A stretch of 23,928 nucleotides of DNA, taken from an uncultured Clostridium sp. (GTDB taxonomy: Bacteria; Bacillota; Clostridia; Lachnospirales; Lachnospiraceae). Under the pieces are notes generated by a model, which worked only from the letters and a program-made list of their open reading frames with translations, was not told the origin of the DNA and searched no databases. Location of the stretch: contig UQXF01000045.1 in the NCBI GenBank assembly GCA_900544905.1, positions 1 to 23,928 on the forward strand, written 5' to 3'. A program made the translations under genes and the position numbers. Positions 16,356 through 23,884 of this stretch are shown here, one piece after another; the stretch's first letter is position 1, and the number at the start of each line of letters is the position of its first letter.

Positions 16356-17234
16356 CTACTCAATATTCTGTATCTGCTCCCTGACTTTCTCAATCTCGGT
16401 TTTCAAATCAATTGCCTTGTTGGAAACATCAAGGGAATTGGCTTTTGAAAGGATTGTATTGGCCTCCCTGTTCATCTCCTGTGCGATAAAATCCAGCTTG
16501 CGCCCCACATTACCGCCCTCAAGCAAAATCGACTTTGTATTTTCAATGTGGCTTCTAAGTCTCACTGTCTCTTCATCCACACATATTTTATCCGCATAAA
16601 TAGTAACCTCTGTAGCAATACGGCTCTCATCAATGCCTGCCCCCTCCAGCAGCTCCTTTACCTTTGCCTCTAACCGGTTCCGGTAAGCTTCTGTCAGGGA
16701 TGGAGAAACTGACTCAATGTAATCCACCATGGACAACATTCCCTCCAGCTTCTGAAGCAAATCCTCCTTTAACGCTTCGCCCTCTTTGGTGCGGGACTCC
16801 ACAAACTGGTTCGCTGCCTCATCCAGAATCACAACAAATTCCTTCCATAGCTGTTCCTCATTTTCAGACTGCTCCTCTAAGGTAAAGACCTCCGGATATC
16901 TGGAAAGCGTAACTGCTGACAGGTCGCTCCGCAGTTCAAAGGTTTCTGCCATCTGCTGCAAATACTTTACATATTCAGCCGCAATCTCCGGATTATATTT
17001 TACACAGACATTATTCTCTGTATAATCTTCATAGGTAATAAAAATATCTACCTTGCCTCTTCCGATATAATTCTTTAAATGATTGCGAATCGCAGATTCA
17101 AAGAAGTTTAATTTCTTCGGCATCTTAATATTCAAATCACAATATCTGTGGTTCACAGATTTCATTTCAATTACAATCTTGCGGTCCTTCGTGACGCTCT
17201 CTGCACGTCCAAAACCTGTCATACTCTTTATCAA
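16356..17234 (-). CDS. YicC/YloC family endoribonuclease
   Basis: A 292-residue protein of the YicC/YloC family; E. coli YicC is an endoribonuclease acting in RNA decay. The N-terminal signature SMTGFGRAE and the C-terminal (DUF1732) AQEMNREANTILSKA are both present, with KIDFIAQEMNRE-like charged helices between. The frame opens at GTG 17243, but that codon is part of the AGGTG ribosome binding site (17245-17241). TTG 17234, six bases later, gives the typical MIKSMTGFG start and is preferred. ATG 17222 is the other option. It is first in the yicC-gmk-rpoZ unit. Confidence 0.93.
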   Translation of the reverse strand: MIKSMTGFGRAESVTKDRKIVIEMKSVNHRYCDLNIKMPKKLNFFESAIRNHLKNYIGRGKVDIFITYEDYTENNVCVKYNPEIAAEYVKYLQQMAETFELRSDLSAVTLSRYPEVFTLEEQSENEEQLWKEFVVILDEAANQFVESRTKEGEALKEDLLQKLEGMLSMVDYIESVSPSLTEAYRNRLEAKVKELLEGAGIDESRIATEVTIYADKICVDEETVRLRSHIENTKSILLEGGNVGRKLDFIAQEMNREANTILSKANSLDVSNKAIDLKTEIEKVREQIQNIE

Positions 17235-17321
17235 GTGTTTCACCTACTTTATCCAGTCATCCATTTGGATTTCCAATATCATAATAAGCCAATCCACAAA
17301 AAGACATGAATTAACTTATAT

Positions 17322-17350
17322 ATTATAACCAAATATGTAAAGAAATGCAA
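17322..17350 (-). promoter_or_regulatory. SigA-type promoter for yicC-gmk-rpoZ
   Basis: On the minus strand TTGCAT (17350-17345), a 17-base spacer and a perfect TATAAT (17327-17322). Transcription would start near 17315, about 80 bases before yicC. The -35 lies within the hairpin that ends rqcH. Confidence 0.66.
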
Positions 17351-17375
17351 GACAAGGTTTTCCCAACCTGCATTT
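17338..17375 (-). terminator. Probable terminator of rqcH
   Basis: On the minus strand outer arms AAATGCA (17375-17369) and TGCATTT (17349-17343) enclose an inner GGTT/AACC stem, followed by CTTTA. The outer arm starts at the rqcH stop codon. The U-tract is short and the right side has a bulge, so strength is uncertain. Confidence 0.45.
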
Positions 17376-19120
17376 TACTCCTTCACTTCCTCAATTCCCC
17401 TGATATCCGGCAGTGCCACCATGGAATAATTTGTGTGATAAATGACATATCCGGGATTTGCCTGAGGCGGTTTCTTAAGATTGCCTCTTCTTGTATAATC
17501 AATCTCCACCTTCGGACTGGTCTTTCCCGATGAGTAATAGGCGGCAAGACGGGCAGCCTCTTCATAGGTGGCGTCCGGCACATCCTCTGCCCCCTCTAAT
17601 TTTACAATCACATGTGAGCCCGGCATCTCCTTGGCATGGAACCAGAGGTCCTTTGTCCCCGCTGTCTTAAAGGTGAGACGGTCATTTTGCAGATTATTTT
17701 TGCCCACATACATATGGAAGCCGTCTGATGAGATATAGTGCAGCGGCTTACTCTTTTCCTGCTTCACTCCATTTTTTTTACCCTGCTTTGCCTTTATGAG
17801 ACCTGCCATCACCATCTCTTCCTTTATCTCTGCAAGGTCTGCCTCGGAGGTGGCAATCTCTATGCTGTTTTGCAGGGAAAGCAGGTGTTCCAGCGTTTTT
17901 TTGCTCTCCTCCACCAGTGTCAGGGAAGCCTCATAGGTACGCTTCAGCTTATTATATTTATTAAAATACCGGTTCGCATTTTCCACAGGCGTCATGGTGG
18001 TGTCTAACGGAATCGTTACCTCCTTATTGGTATAGTAATTCATCACCGTGACTTCCTTATCTCCGGTCTGCACCTCATATCCGTAGGTCTGTAACAGCTC
18101 TCCATAGATACGGTACTTATCCCGTTTTTCCGTATCCTTCAGCTGCCTGCGCTGAATATCATATTTTCTGGATGTCCGTTCCACCGCTGTTGCCAGCACC
18201 TTTCTCAAATCAGTTGATTTCTGGCGGATTCGGGAATAAATGTCCTTCTTTGCATAATAGCATGCCAGCAGCTCGGATATATCCCCAAAGTATTCCTGCC
18301 TTAAGTCGCCATACATTTTTAAAGGAATGGAAGAAAATGCTACCGGCTCATCCTCATTGTAGACAATTACCGGTTCATAATTTCCATCCTTCACCCGGGC
18401 AACCAGCTCGGAAAAAGCATCCCACAATGCCTCCTTATTACCCGCCGCAAGACTGTCCGTGCTGAAATTGCCATCCACCCCTGCCTCATAGCAGAGCTCA
18501 CCGGCAATCAGCTTGGAAAAGCCTGTTACAGACGAATAAATGGCTTTTTCCACACTCATGGCTTTTTCTAAAATAACCATCTGGAAATATTCCTTTGAAA
18601 CCTCTGACGGGTCCATCTTTTCATTTGGCGGCAGCACATAGTCATATCCGGGAAGCACCTCCCTCACTGAACTAATCTGGGCGCCAATCCGCTTAATAGC
18701 GTCCACAATCCGCCCGTTCTCCTCCATAAATATAATATTGCTGTGCTTTCCCATCAGCTCAATTACAAGCTTTTTTCTGCACAAATCTCCCATTTCGTCT
18801 AAATGCTCGATATCTATCATGATAATCCGTTCAAAACCAGGCTGCTCAATTCCCACAATCCTTCCATTGCCGATATGCTTTCTGAGCAGCATACAGAAAT
18901 TAGGCGCTGTAGCCGGATTCGCCTTATTCTCCGACAAAAAATACACCAGCGGCAGTGTGGGGCTGGCATTTAACATGAGCCGGAAGGTGGTTCCCAGATT
19001 TTTAATAACCAGATTAATCTCATCATTTTCCGGCTGGTATATTTTATAGATACGGCCTCCTGTCAGCCGTTCCTTCATGTCCTTTACGATATTAGAAATC
19101 ACTACTCCATCAAAAGCCAT
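17375..19120 (-). CDS. rqcH: Rqc2/RqcH homologue (NFACT protein, formerly fibronectin-binding FbpA)
   Basis: A 581-residue NFACT protein. In bacteria RqcH binds stalled 50S-peptidyl-tRNA complexes and recruits tRNA-Ala to add C-terminal alanine tails that mark the chain for degradation. The NFACT-N start is MAFDGVVISNIVKDMKERL. A helix-hairpin/coiled-coil region with many Lys and Glu follows in the middle (about 280-430). The C-terminal NFACT-R domain has LWFHAKEMPGSHVIVK and ends near GYVIYHTNYS. Length is close to the B. subtilis protein (about 570). A ribosome binding site AAGGAG precedes ATG 19120. The older name refers to a binding activity that is not its main role. Confidence 0.95.
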   Translation of the reverse strand: MAFDGVVISNIVKDMKERLTGGRIYKIYQPENDEINLVIKNLGTTFRLMLNASPTLPLVYFLSENKANPATAPNFCMLLRKHIGNGRIVGIEQPGFERIIMIDIEHLDEMGDLCRKKLVIELMGKHSNIIFMEENGRIVDAIKRIGAQISSVREVLPGYDYVLPPNEKMDPSEVSKEYFQMVILEKAMSVEKAIYSSVTGFSKLIAGELCYEAGVDGNFSTDSLAAGNKEALWDAFSELVARVKDGNYEPVIVYNEDEPVAFSSIPLKMYGDLRQEYFGDISELLACYYAKKDIYSRIRQKSTDLRKVLATAVERTSRKYDIQRRQLKDTEKRDKYRIYGELLQTYGYEVQTGDKEVTVMNYYTNKEVTIPLDTTMTPVENANRYFNKYNKLKRTYEASLTLVEESKKTLEHLLSLQNSIEIATSEADLAEIKEEMVMAGLIKAKQGKKNGVKQEKSKPLHYISSDGFHMYVGKNNLQNDRLTFKTAGTKDLWFHAKEMPGSHVIVKLEGAEDVPDATYEEAARLAAYYSSGKTSPKVEIDYTRRGNLKKPPQANPGYVIYHTNYSMVALPDIRGIEEVKE

Positions 19121-19144
19121 TCTTTTTTACTCCTTCTGCTGCAC

Positions 19145-19173
19145 AAAACCGCAGACAGCTTTCCCGCCTGCGG
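19145..19173 (-). terminator. Intrinsic terminator of glgA
   Basis: On the minus strand CCGCAGGC pairs with GTCTGCGG (8 pairs including one G-T) around a 9-base loop, followed by TTTTG. It sits 14 bases after the glgA stop and 29 bases before the rqcH start. Confidence 0.7.
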
Positions 19174-19186
19174 CTCTCGTTTTTCT

Positions 19187-20617
19187 CTATTTATACAATT
19201 CCTCATACTTTTTTGCTGAGCTTGCCCAGGAATAATCCTGGCTCATGGCACGTACCTGCATATCCTCCCAGCTCTTTTTCTGGTTATAATAAACCTCTTT
19301 TGCATAATTAATGGTATGCAAAAGCTCCTGTGCATTATAATTAGCAAATGAAAATCCGGTTCCCGTCTGTTCAAATTCATTGTAAGGAATAACCGTGTCC
19401 TTAAGACCTCCTGTTTCTCTGACAATTGGAAGAGAACCATAGCGGAGCGCCATCAGCTGTGTAAGTCCGCAGGGCTCAAATCTGGACGGTACCAAAATCG
19501 CATCACAGCCACCGTACATCTTATGGGAGAGCGCATCAGAAAAATAAATATTTGCACTGACCTTTGCCGGATGAATGCCCTGGTAATACCGGAACATATC
19601 CTCATATCTCCTGTCCCCGGTTCCCAGCACAACAAACTGCACTCCGTCCTGACAGATATCATTCATCACCGCATCCACCAAATCAAGTCCCTTCTGGTCC
19701 GTCAGTCTGGAAATAATCCCCAGTACAAACTGGCTCTTGTCCACCGGAAGTCCCAGCTCCTTCTGGAGTGCGGTTTTATTCATTCCCTTATTCTTCTTAA
19801 AATTCTTAATATTGTATGCCTTTGCTAAATGCTTGTCCTTTTCCGGATTATACGTGTCATAATCAATACCGTTGACAATTCCCACTAAAGACTGGTTTCT
19901 TGCCTGTAACAGACCGTCTAAGCCTTCCCCATAATATGGCGTCTGGATTTCATATGCATAGGTATTGCTTACTGTCGTAATCACATCCGCATAGACAAGC
20001 CCGCCCTTTAACATGGAAGCATCCTTATGAAGCTCTAATTTGTCCGCTGTAAACAGATAATCCGGAAGACCGGAGCAATACCGTACATGTTCAATGTCCC
20101 ATCTCCCCTGAAACTGTAAATTATGAATTGTCATAATGGACTTCATACTGCCGAAGAACGGATTCCCTGCAAACAAGGTCTTCAAATATACCGGAACCAT
20201 GCCCGCCTGCCAGTCATGACAGTGTACAATATCTGGCCGGAAACCAATCACCGGCAGAATCGATAATGCCGCCTTGGAAAAGTAACAGAATTTCTCAATA
20301 TCCCACTTGGTATCGCCATAAGGAGCCAGTCCGTTAAAATAAAATTCGTTATCGATAAAATAAACCGGCACTCCCTCATATTCCATATACATAATTCCTA
20401 CATATTGCGAATGGTCTCCAATATCCATCTGGAAGTTTGTAATAAAACGCATTTTCTCTTTATATTTGGAAGGAATGCACATATAATTAGGAATGATAAT
20501 CCGTACATCATACTCCTTTTTATCAAAAATCTTAGGAAGTGTCCCCACAACATCAGCCAGACCTCCGGTCTTAATAAACGGAACACATTCGGAAGCAATA
20601 TAAGCAATTCTCTTCAT
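19187..20617 (-). CDS. glgA: Glycogen synthase (ADP-glucose type)
   Basis: A 476-residue GT5 glycosyltransferase extending alpha-1,4-glucan from ADP-glucose. The N-terminus KRIAYIASECVPFIKTGGLADVVG carries the ADP-glucose-binding KTGGLAD (about 16-22). HCHDWQAG, the linker VNGIDYDTYNP, and the C-terminal EPCGLTQLMALRYGSLPIVRETGGL with its catalytic Glu are intact. The open frame extends 36 codons upstream to 20725, but those codons cover the promoter and the ribosome binding site GGAGAG. ATG 20617 gives the standard length. Glycogen made here may be storage carbon for sporulation, suggested only by its position downstream of the Spo0A genes. No other glg gene is in the window. Confidence 0.95.
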   Translation of the reverse strand: MKRIAYIASECVPFIKTGGLADVVGTLPKIFDKKEYDVRIIIPNYMCIPSKYKEKMRFITNFQMDIGDHSQYVGIMYMEYEGVPVYFIDNEFYFNGLAPYGDTKWDIEKFCYFSKAALSILPVIGFRPDIVHCHDWQAGMVPVYLKTLFAGNPFFGSMKSIMTIHNLQFQGRWDIEHVRYCSGLPDYLFTADKLELHKDASMLKGGLVYADVITTVSNTYAYEIQTPYYGEGLDGLLQARNQSLVGIVNGIDYDTYNPEKDKHLAKAYNIKNFKKNKGMNKTALQKELGLPVDKSQFVLGIISRLTDQKGLDLVDAVMNDICQDGVQFVVLGTGDRRYEDMFRYYQGIHPAKVSANIYFSDALSHKMYGGCDAILVPSRFEPCGLTQLMALRYGSLPIVRETGGLKDTVIPYNEFEQTGTGFSFANYNAQELLHTINYAKEVYYNQKKSWEDMQVRAMSQDYSWASSAKKYEELYK

Positions 20618-20655
20618 CGGATTCTCTCTCCTTCGTACATAATAGACTTTTGTCC

Positions 20656-20679
20656 ATTGTAGCATAAAAGTAATAAAAA
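20656..20679 (-). promoter_or_regulatory. Probable promoter of glgA (extended -10)
   Basis: On the minus strand TACAAT (20661-20656) is preceded by TG at the extended -10 position (TGC-TACAAT). A T-rich -35 such as TTTGTT lies 16 bases upstream. It is about 40 bases before the glgA start, in the 114-base gap after the second Spo0A-like gene. Confidence 0.5.
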
Positions 20680-20731
20680 CAAAAGCTATTTTTAAGAGGA
20701 AACGCTTCTTATAACACCTCCGCAATATCTG

Positions 20732-21559
20732 TTATGCAGAGAATTCATCCATTCCAAAGCCCTTCATCCTGTATTCCAGCCGGAACTTATCCGCAATCAG
20801 AGCAATAAATTCAGAATTGGTCGGCTTTCCCTTTCCTGAATTTACGCTGTAACCGAACAGCTCCTCCATGGATTCCAGCTTTCCCCGGTTCCATGCCACT
20901 TCAATTGCATGACGAATCGCACGCTCCACACTGCTGGTTGTGGTATGATATTTTTTCGCGATGGTTGGGTATAAATATTTGGTAATATAATTAAGAATCT
21001 CCGGGTCCTTTACCGACATCATTATCCCTTCCCTGATATATTGGTACCCTTTGATATGAGCAGGAATTCCAATTTCCCGAATCATTTTTGTCACATCATT
21101 TTCCAGTGTAGAATCAAACAGAAACTGTTTTTGCTCTAACGTCATACCATCCCGTTGCTTTTGCTGTTGTTTCATCTGATAGTGACTCTCCAGAATCCTC
21201 TCCAATATTCTTGCAATAAATTTAGGCTCCTGGTTTAACATAAAATAATAATCCGCACCGGCTGCATATGCCAAATCAATAATCATTTGTGCAGCAACAT
21301 CTGTCAAAAACACAAACTTTGTATCCCGCAATTCCTTTTTCCTGCATTCCTGAAGCAGGGAAATACCATCTCCTCCTTCTAAACAGATATCAGCTATAAT
21401 CATATCCGGTTTCATGGAATGCATATCCTCTACGATTTGCTCATAGGAATCTGTTGTTTCTTTTATAACATACTCGAACTGTTTCATATGACCCAGTATA
21501 GTCTGCATTATCTGTCGTTTTTGTCCGGTTGCTATTATTATTTTCATACTCTCTCTCAT
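20732..21559 (-). CDS. Spo0A-like response regulator, second tandem copy, atypical receiver
   Basis: A 275-residue protein of the Spo0A architecture: receiver (about 5-122), a Gln/Lys-rich linker, and the Spo0A DNA-binding domain (about 152-262) with IREIGIPAHIKGY and the recognition helix region SSVERAIRHAIEVAWNRG. In the receiver the acidic pair that binds Mg2+ is Thr11-Gly12, and the conserved Lys is Asn109. The phosphoacceptor position Asp57 and the switch Thr86 remain. Phosphorylation by the usual route is therefore doubtful. Starts TTG 21571, ATG 21559 and ATG 21547 are all in frame; ATG 21559 has GGAG six bases upstream. It has an extra C-terminal tail (MKGFGMDEFSA) beyond the family end. 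Its neighbour is a related but diverged Spo0A copy. It may act as a constitutive or partner regulator, which is inference. Confidence 0.88.
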   Translation of the reverse strand: MRESMKIIIATGQKRQIMQTILGHMKQFEYVIKETTDSYEQIVEDMHSMKPDMIIADICLEGGDGISLLQECRKKELRDTKFVFLTDVAAQMIIDLAYAAGADYYFMLNQEPKFIARILERILESHYQMKQQQKQRDGMTLEQKQFLFDSTLENDVTKMIREIGIPAHIKGYQYIREGIMMSVKDPEILNYITKYLYPTIAKKYHTTTSSVERAIRHAIEVAWNRGKLESMEELFGYSVNSGKGKPTNSEFIALIADKFRLEYRMKGFGMDEFSA

Positions 21560-21648
21560 ATCATTCTCCAATCTTATGCCTCATTACGGCATTTACATTA
21601 ACATCTTCATCATTCCCTTTTCTTCCAGTATTTTATTTTGATTCCTCC

Positions 21649-22440
21649 CTACTTTAAGCTCTTAGACTGGTCTAACCGTATCCTGTCTGCCATCAGTGCA
21701 ATAAATTCCGAGTTTGTCGGTTTTCCCTTATCTGCCTGAATTGTATAGCCAAACAATTCATGTATCATATCAATGTTGCCCCGTTCCCATGCCACCTCAA
21801 TTGCATGGCGGATGGCACGTTCTACCCGTGTATCTGTGGTTCCGTACTGTTCTGCGATATCCGGATATAACTGCTTGGTCACTGCATTTAACACATCCAT
21901 ATTATCTACCGCCATGATAATCGCCGTGCGCAGATATAAATAACCCTTTATATGCGCCGGAACTCCTATCTCGTGAATCATCTGTGTCACCAGTAAATTT
22001 AAATTCTTTTCCCTGTTTCCCTGTTTTACCACTATATCTTCAATCGGAAGTGCCCGGTTCGCCACCGCTCCCGGCTTCGGTATCTCCATAATGCATTTTT
22101 CCAGAGTATTTTCATCATTTTCCCATGGAAGAAATTTTACATTCTTCCGGTTCTGCAATACATTCAAAACCTTTGTCTGCTGTGCAGTAGCAACCAAAAG
22201 AAACCGTATTTTATCAAATTGTGACTCTGAGCGAACTTTTTCTATTACCCCGATGCCGTCAAGTTTCGGCATCACAGGATTCAATATCACAAGGTCCGGC
22301 ACATCCTCCTTAATATGTAACAATAACTGGTCTCCTTTTTCATAAGTTCCCAAAAGATGACACTGCGTCTGTTTTCGCACAATGTCCTCCATCCTCTTTC
22401 GCATGATTTCATCATGATTACCAATCATTACATTAATCAT
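21649..22440 (-). CDS. spo0A: Spo0A-family regulator next to spoIVB, receiver lacking phosphoacceptor
   Basis: A 263-residue protein occupying the normal spo0A place just downstream of spoIVB. The DNA-binding domain (about 148-255) is almost canonical: MIHEIGVPAHIKGYLYLR, LYPDIAEQYGTT, RVERAIRHAIEVAWERGN and GKPTNSEFIALMADRIRL. The receiver is degenerate. The phosphoacceptor Asp is Asn54 (VILNPVMPKLDG), the acidic pair aligns with Asn8-His9, and the conserved Lys after the fifth strand is missing (KFLPWE). So by sequence it should not accept phosphate from a normal phosphorelay. AGGAGG precedes ATG 22440. An exact 0A box lies 26 bases upstream, suggesting control by a Spo0A protein. Whether this gene or a third one elsewhere in the genome is the functional master regulator cannot be told here. 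Confidence 0.9.
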   Translation of the reverse strand: MINVMIGNHDEIMRKRMEDIVRKQTQCHLLGTYEKGDQLLLHIKEDVPDLVILNPVMPKLDGIGVIEKVRSESQFDKIRFLLVATAQQTKVLNVLQNRKNVKFLPWENDENTLEKCIMEIPKPGAVANRALPIEDIVVKQGNREKNLNLLVTQMIHEIGVPAHIKGYLYLRTAIIMAVDNMDVLNAVTKQLYPDIAEQYGTTDTRVERAIRHAIEVAWERGNIDMIHELFGYTIQADKGKPTNSEFIALMADRIRLDQSKSLK

Positions 22441-22465
22441 ACTTCCCTCCTAAAATATATGATTT

Positions 22466-22472
22466 TTCGTCA
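22466..22472 (-). promoter_or_regulatory. 0A box (Spo0A binding site)
   Basis: The minus strand reads TGACGAA, an exact match to the 0A-box consensus TGNCGAA, within TTGACGAAAAA. It lies 26 bases before ATG 22440. Two weaker TGTCAGA elements lie at 22494-22488 and 22508-22502. Confidence 0.5.
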
Positions 22473-22504
22473 AGAATAATTCTATCCTCTGACAGAATTA
22501 TTCT
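22473..22504. repeat. 11-bp inverted repeat upstream of the Spo0A gene
   Basis: Arms AGAATAATTCT (22473-22483) and AGAATTATTCT (22494-22504) are exact reverse complements with a 10-base loop. Each arm is itself almost palindromic. The element overlaps the predicted 0A-like boxes. Confidence 0.8.
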
Positions 22505-22543
22505 GACATCGACCATTTATGACTATACCAAAATCAAACTATA

Positions 22544-22570
22544 ATTATAAGCTGGTGTATGACAATGCAA
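22544..22570 (-). promoter_or_regulatory. Possible SigA promoter of the Spo0A gene
   Basis: A perfect TATAAT (minus strand, 22549-22544) with TTGCAT 15 bases, or GTTGCA 16 bases, upstream. Spacing and -35 are poor, so this is tentative. Confidence 0.35.
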
Positions 22571-22587
22571 CGCAATTTATTTTCTTT

Positions 22588-22611
22588 AAAATTGTGTTAC
22601 AACACAATTTT
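22588..22611. repeat. Perfect 24-bp palindrome downstream of spoIVB
   Basis: Eleven-base arms AAAATTGTGTT and AACACAATTTT are separated by only two bases. On the plus strand T's continue to 22613. On the minus strand only four T's follow. It may be the spoIVB terminator or a dimeric repressor's operator upstream of the Spo0A promoter. Confidence 0.75.
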
Positions 22612-22743
22612 TTACCCCCTTCCAATAAATATTTCTTTATTTTACAGTACTTTTGTTACGCTCGGTGAAAAACATGAGCTTTTAAAAAAATATAAAATTT
22701 TTTAACTTTAATTTAACCTTCTCAGTTTTTTCGCTAAAACATT

Positions 22744-23853
22744 CTATTTTTCGCCTTTTCGCATAGTCTCTACAAATATACCATAACCTTTTTTTGGTTC
22801 ATCTACAAATACATGGGTTACTGCGCCCACTAATTTTCCGTTTTGAAGAATGGGACTTCCGCTCATACCCTGCACAATTCCTCCTGTTAAAGCAATTAAA
22901 TTGTCATCTGTCACAATAATCTCCATTTCCTGGTCCCCGTTGTCATTTTTGTGTATATTCACAATCTCAATTTCATATAATTCCTTTTTTCCACTGACAT
23001 AAGACTGTATATACGCCTTCCCCTTTTCCACCTCATCTACAGATGCAATTTCCACCGGAGTCTCCCGTTCTATCTCTTCCCTGAAGGCATCGGTAATCGT
23101 TCCATAAATTCCATATAACTGGTTCCCGTCAATATGTCCCACCACATTTTCTGTCTGATAGGCAATCATGCCTTCTATCTCCCCGGGACTTCCGGCAGTA
23201 CCTTTTTCCACACCAAAAATATCTGCATCATAGATTTCCCCTCCGGAAACCTGAAGAAGCTCTCCCGTGTCCGTATCATTAATACTATGTCCCAGAGCGC
23301 CAAAGGAATCCCCCTCCACATAGGTCACGGTTCCAAGCCCCTGTAAATCATCTCTGACCCAGATTCCCACCTTATATACATCCGTTCCGGTCTCCACCGG
23401 CTCCACCTTTACATCAATGCACTCCTCATTCCGAATCACCTGGAATACAAGGGTCTTGCCCTCGCAGCATGTAATTGCCTCAATGAGCTGCTTTTTTGTT
23501 TTCATTTCCTCATCGTTTAATTTTGTAATATAATCCCCCGGCATCAGCTTATTTTTGGCGGGAGCCACATTTTTTCCCTCTAAATCCGTCACCTCTCCCG
23601 TATCTATGACCAGAATACCCTTTGTATTGATATAGATTCCCACTGTTCTGCCAACAGGAATCACCTTCTGGCTCTGGATATCGGCGCTGCTTTGATTCTG
23701 CTCCTTCGCCTGTCCTCCGGACTGCAGGGTATTGTATACCTCCGCTATCTCCCTGTTTTGATATTCCTCCCGGTATCCAAGACCGGCAACCACCAGGATA
23801 AACATAATGTTTACTGCCAGTAACCATTTTAGAAATGACTTGTATATCTGCAT
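22744..23853 (-). CDS. spoIVB: SpoIVB peptidase (sporulation signalling serine protease)
   Basis: A 369-residue S55-family protease. In B. subtilis it is secreted from the forespore and cleaves SpoIVFA, releasing SpoIVFB to process pro-SigmaK. An N-terminal membrane anchor lies at about 8-25, a PDZ domain at about 70-155, and the protease domain after that. The catalytic His189 in GALGHS and Ser331 in GMSGSP are both present, so the enzyme looks active. The open frame runs to the contig end, but the residues before the internal methionine include translated sequencing adapter (MTSSLVGSEMCIRDR). The true start is ATG 23853, with GGAGA eight to twelve bases upstream. The gene is complete. The spoIVB-spo0A order is conserved in sporulating Firmicutes. 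Confidence 0.96.
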   Translation of the reverse strand: MQIYKSFLKWLLAVNIMFILVVAGLGYREEYQNREIAEVYNTLQSGGQAKEQNQSSADIQSQKVIPVGRTVGIYINTKGILVIDTGEVTDLEGKNVAPAKNKLMPGDYITKLNDEEMKTKKQLIEAITCCEGKTLVFQVIRNEECIDVKVEPVETGTDVYKVGIWVRDDLQGLGTVTYVEGDSFGALGHSINDTDTGELLQVSGGEIYDADIFGVEKGTAGSPGEIEGMIAYQTENVVGHIDGNQLYGIYGTITDAFREEIERETPVEIASVDEVEKGKAYIQSYVSGKKELYEIEIVNIHKNDNGDQEMEIIVTDDNLIALTGGIVQGMSGSPILQNGKLVGAVTHVFVDEPKKGYGIFVETMRKGEK

Positions 23854-23884
23854 TGTTTTCTCCTTTTCTATTTTTATATAAAAT

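Larger units (their letters stand above)
22441..22743. other. Intergenic region between spoIVB and the first Spo0A gene
   Basis: These 303 AT-rich bases hold no credible reading frame. Contents, from the spoIVB side: a T/A-rich stretch, a perfect 24-bp palindrome (22588-22611), a possible SigA promoter (22544-22570), an inverted repeat with 0A-like boxes (22466-22508), and the AGGAGG site of the Spo0A gene. Confidence 0.7.

Noticed and set aside
20618..20725. 36 extra N-terminal codons on glgA
   Set aside because: They span the glgA promoter and Shine-Dalgarno; the family starts at MKRIAYIASE.
21582..21627. Six-codon leader-like reading frame (MMKMLM) before the second Spo0A-like gene
   Set aside because: It has only a poor ribosome binding site and no attenuator structure after it.
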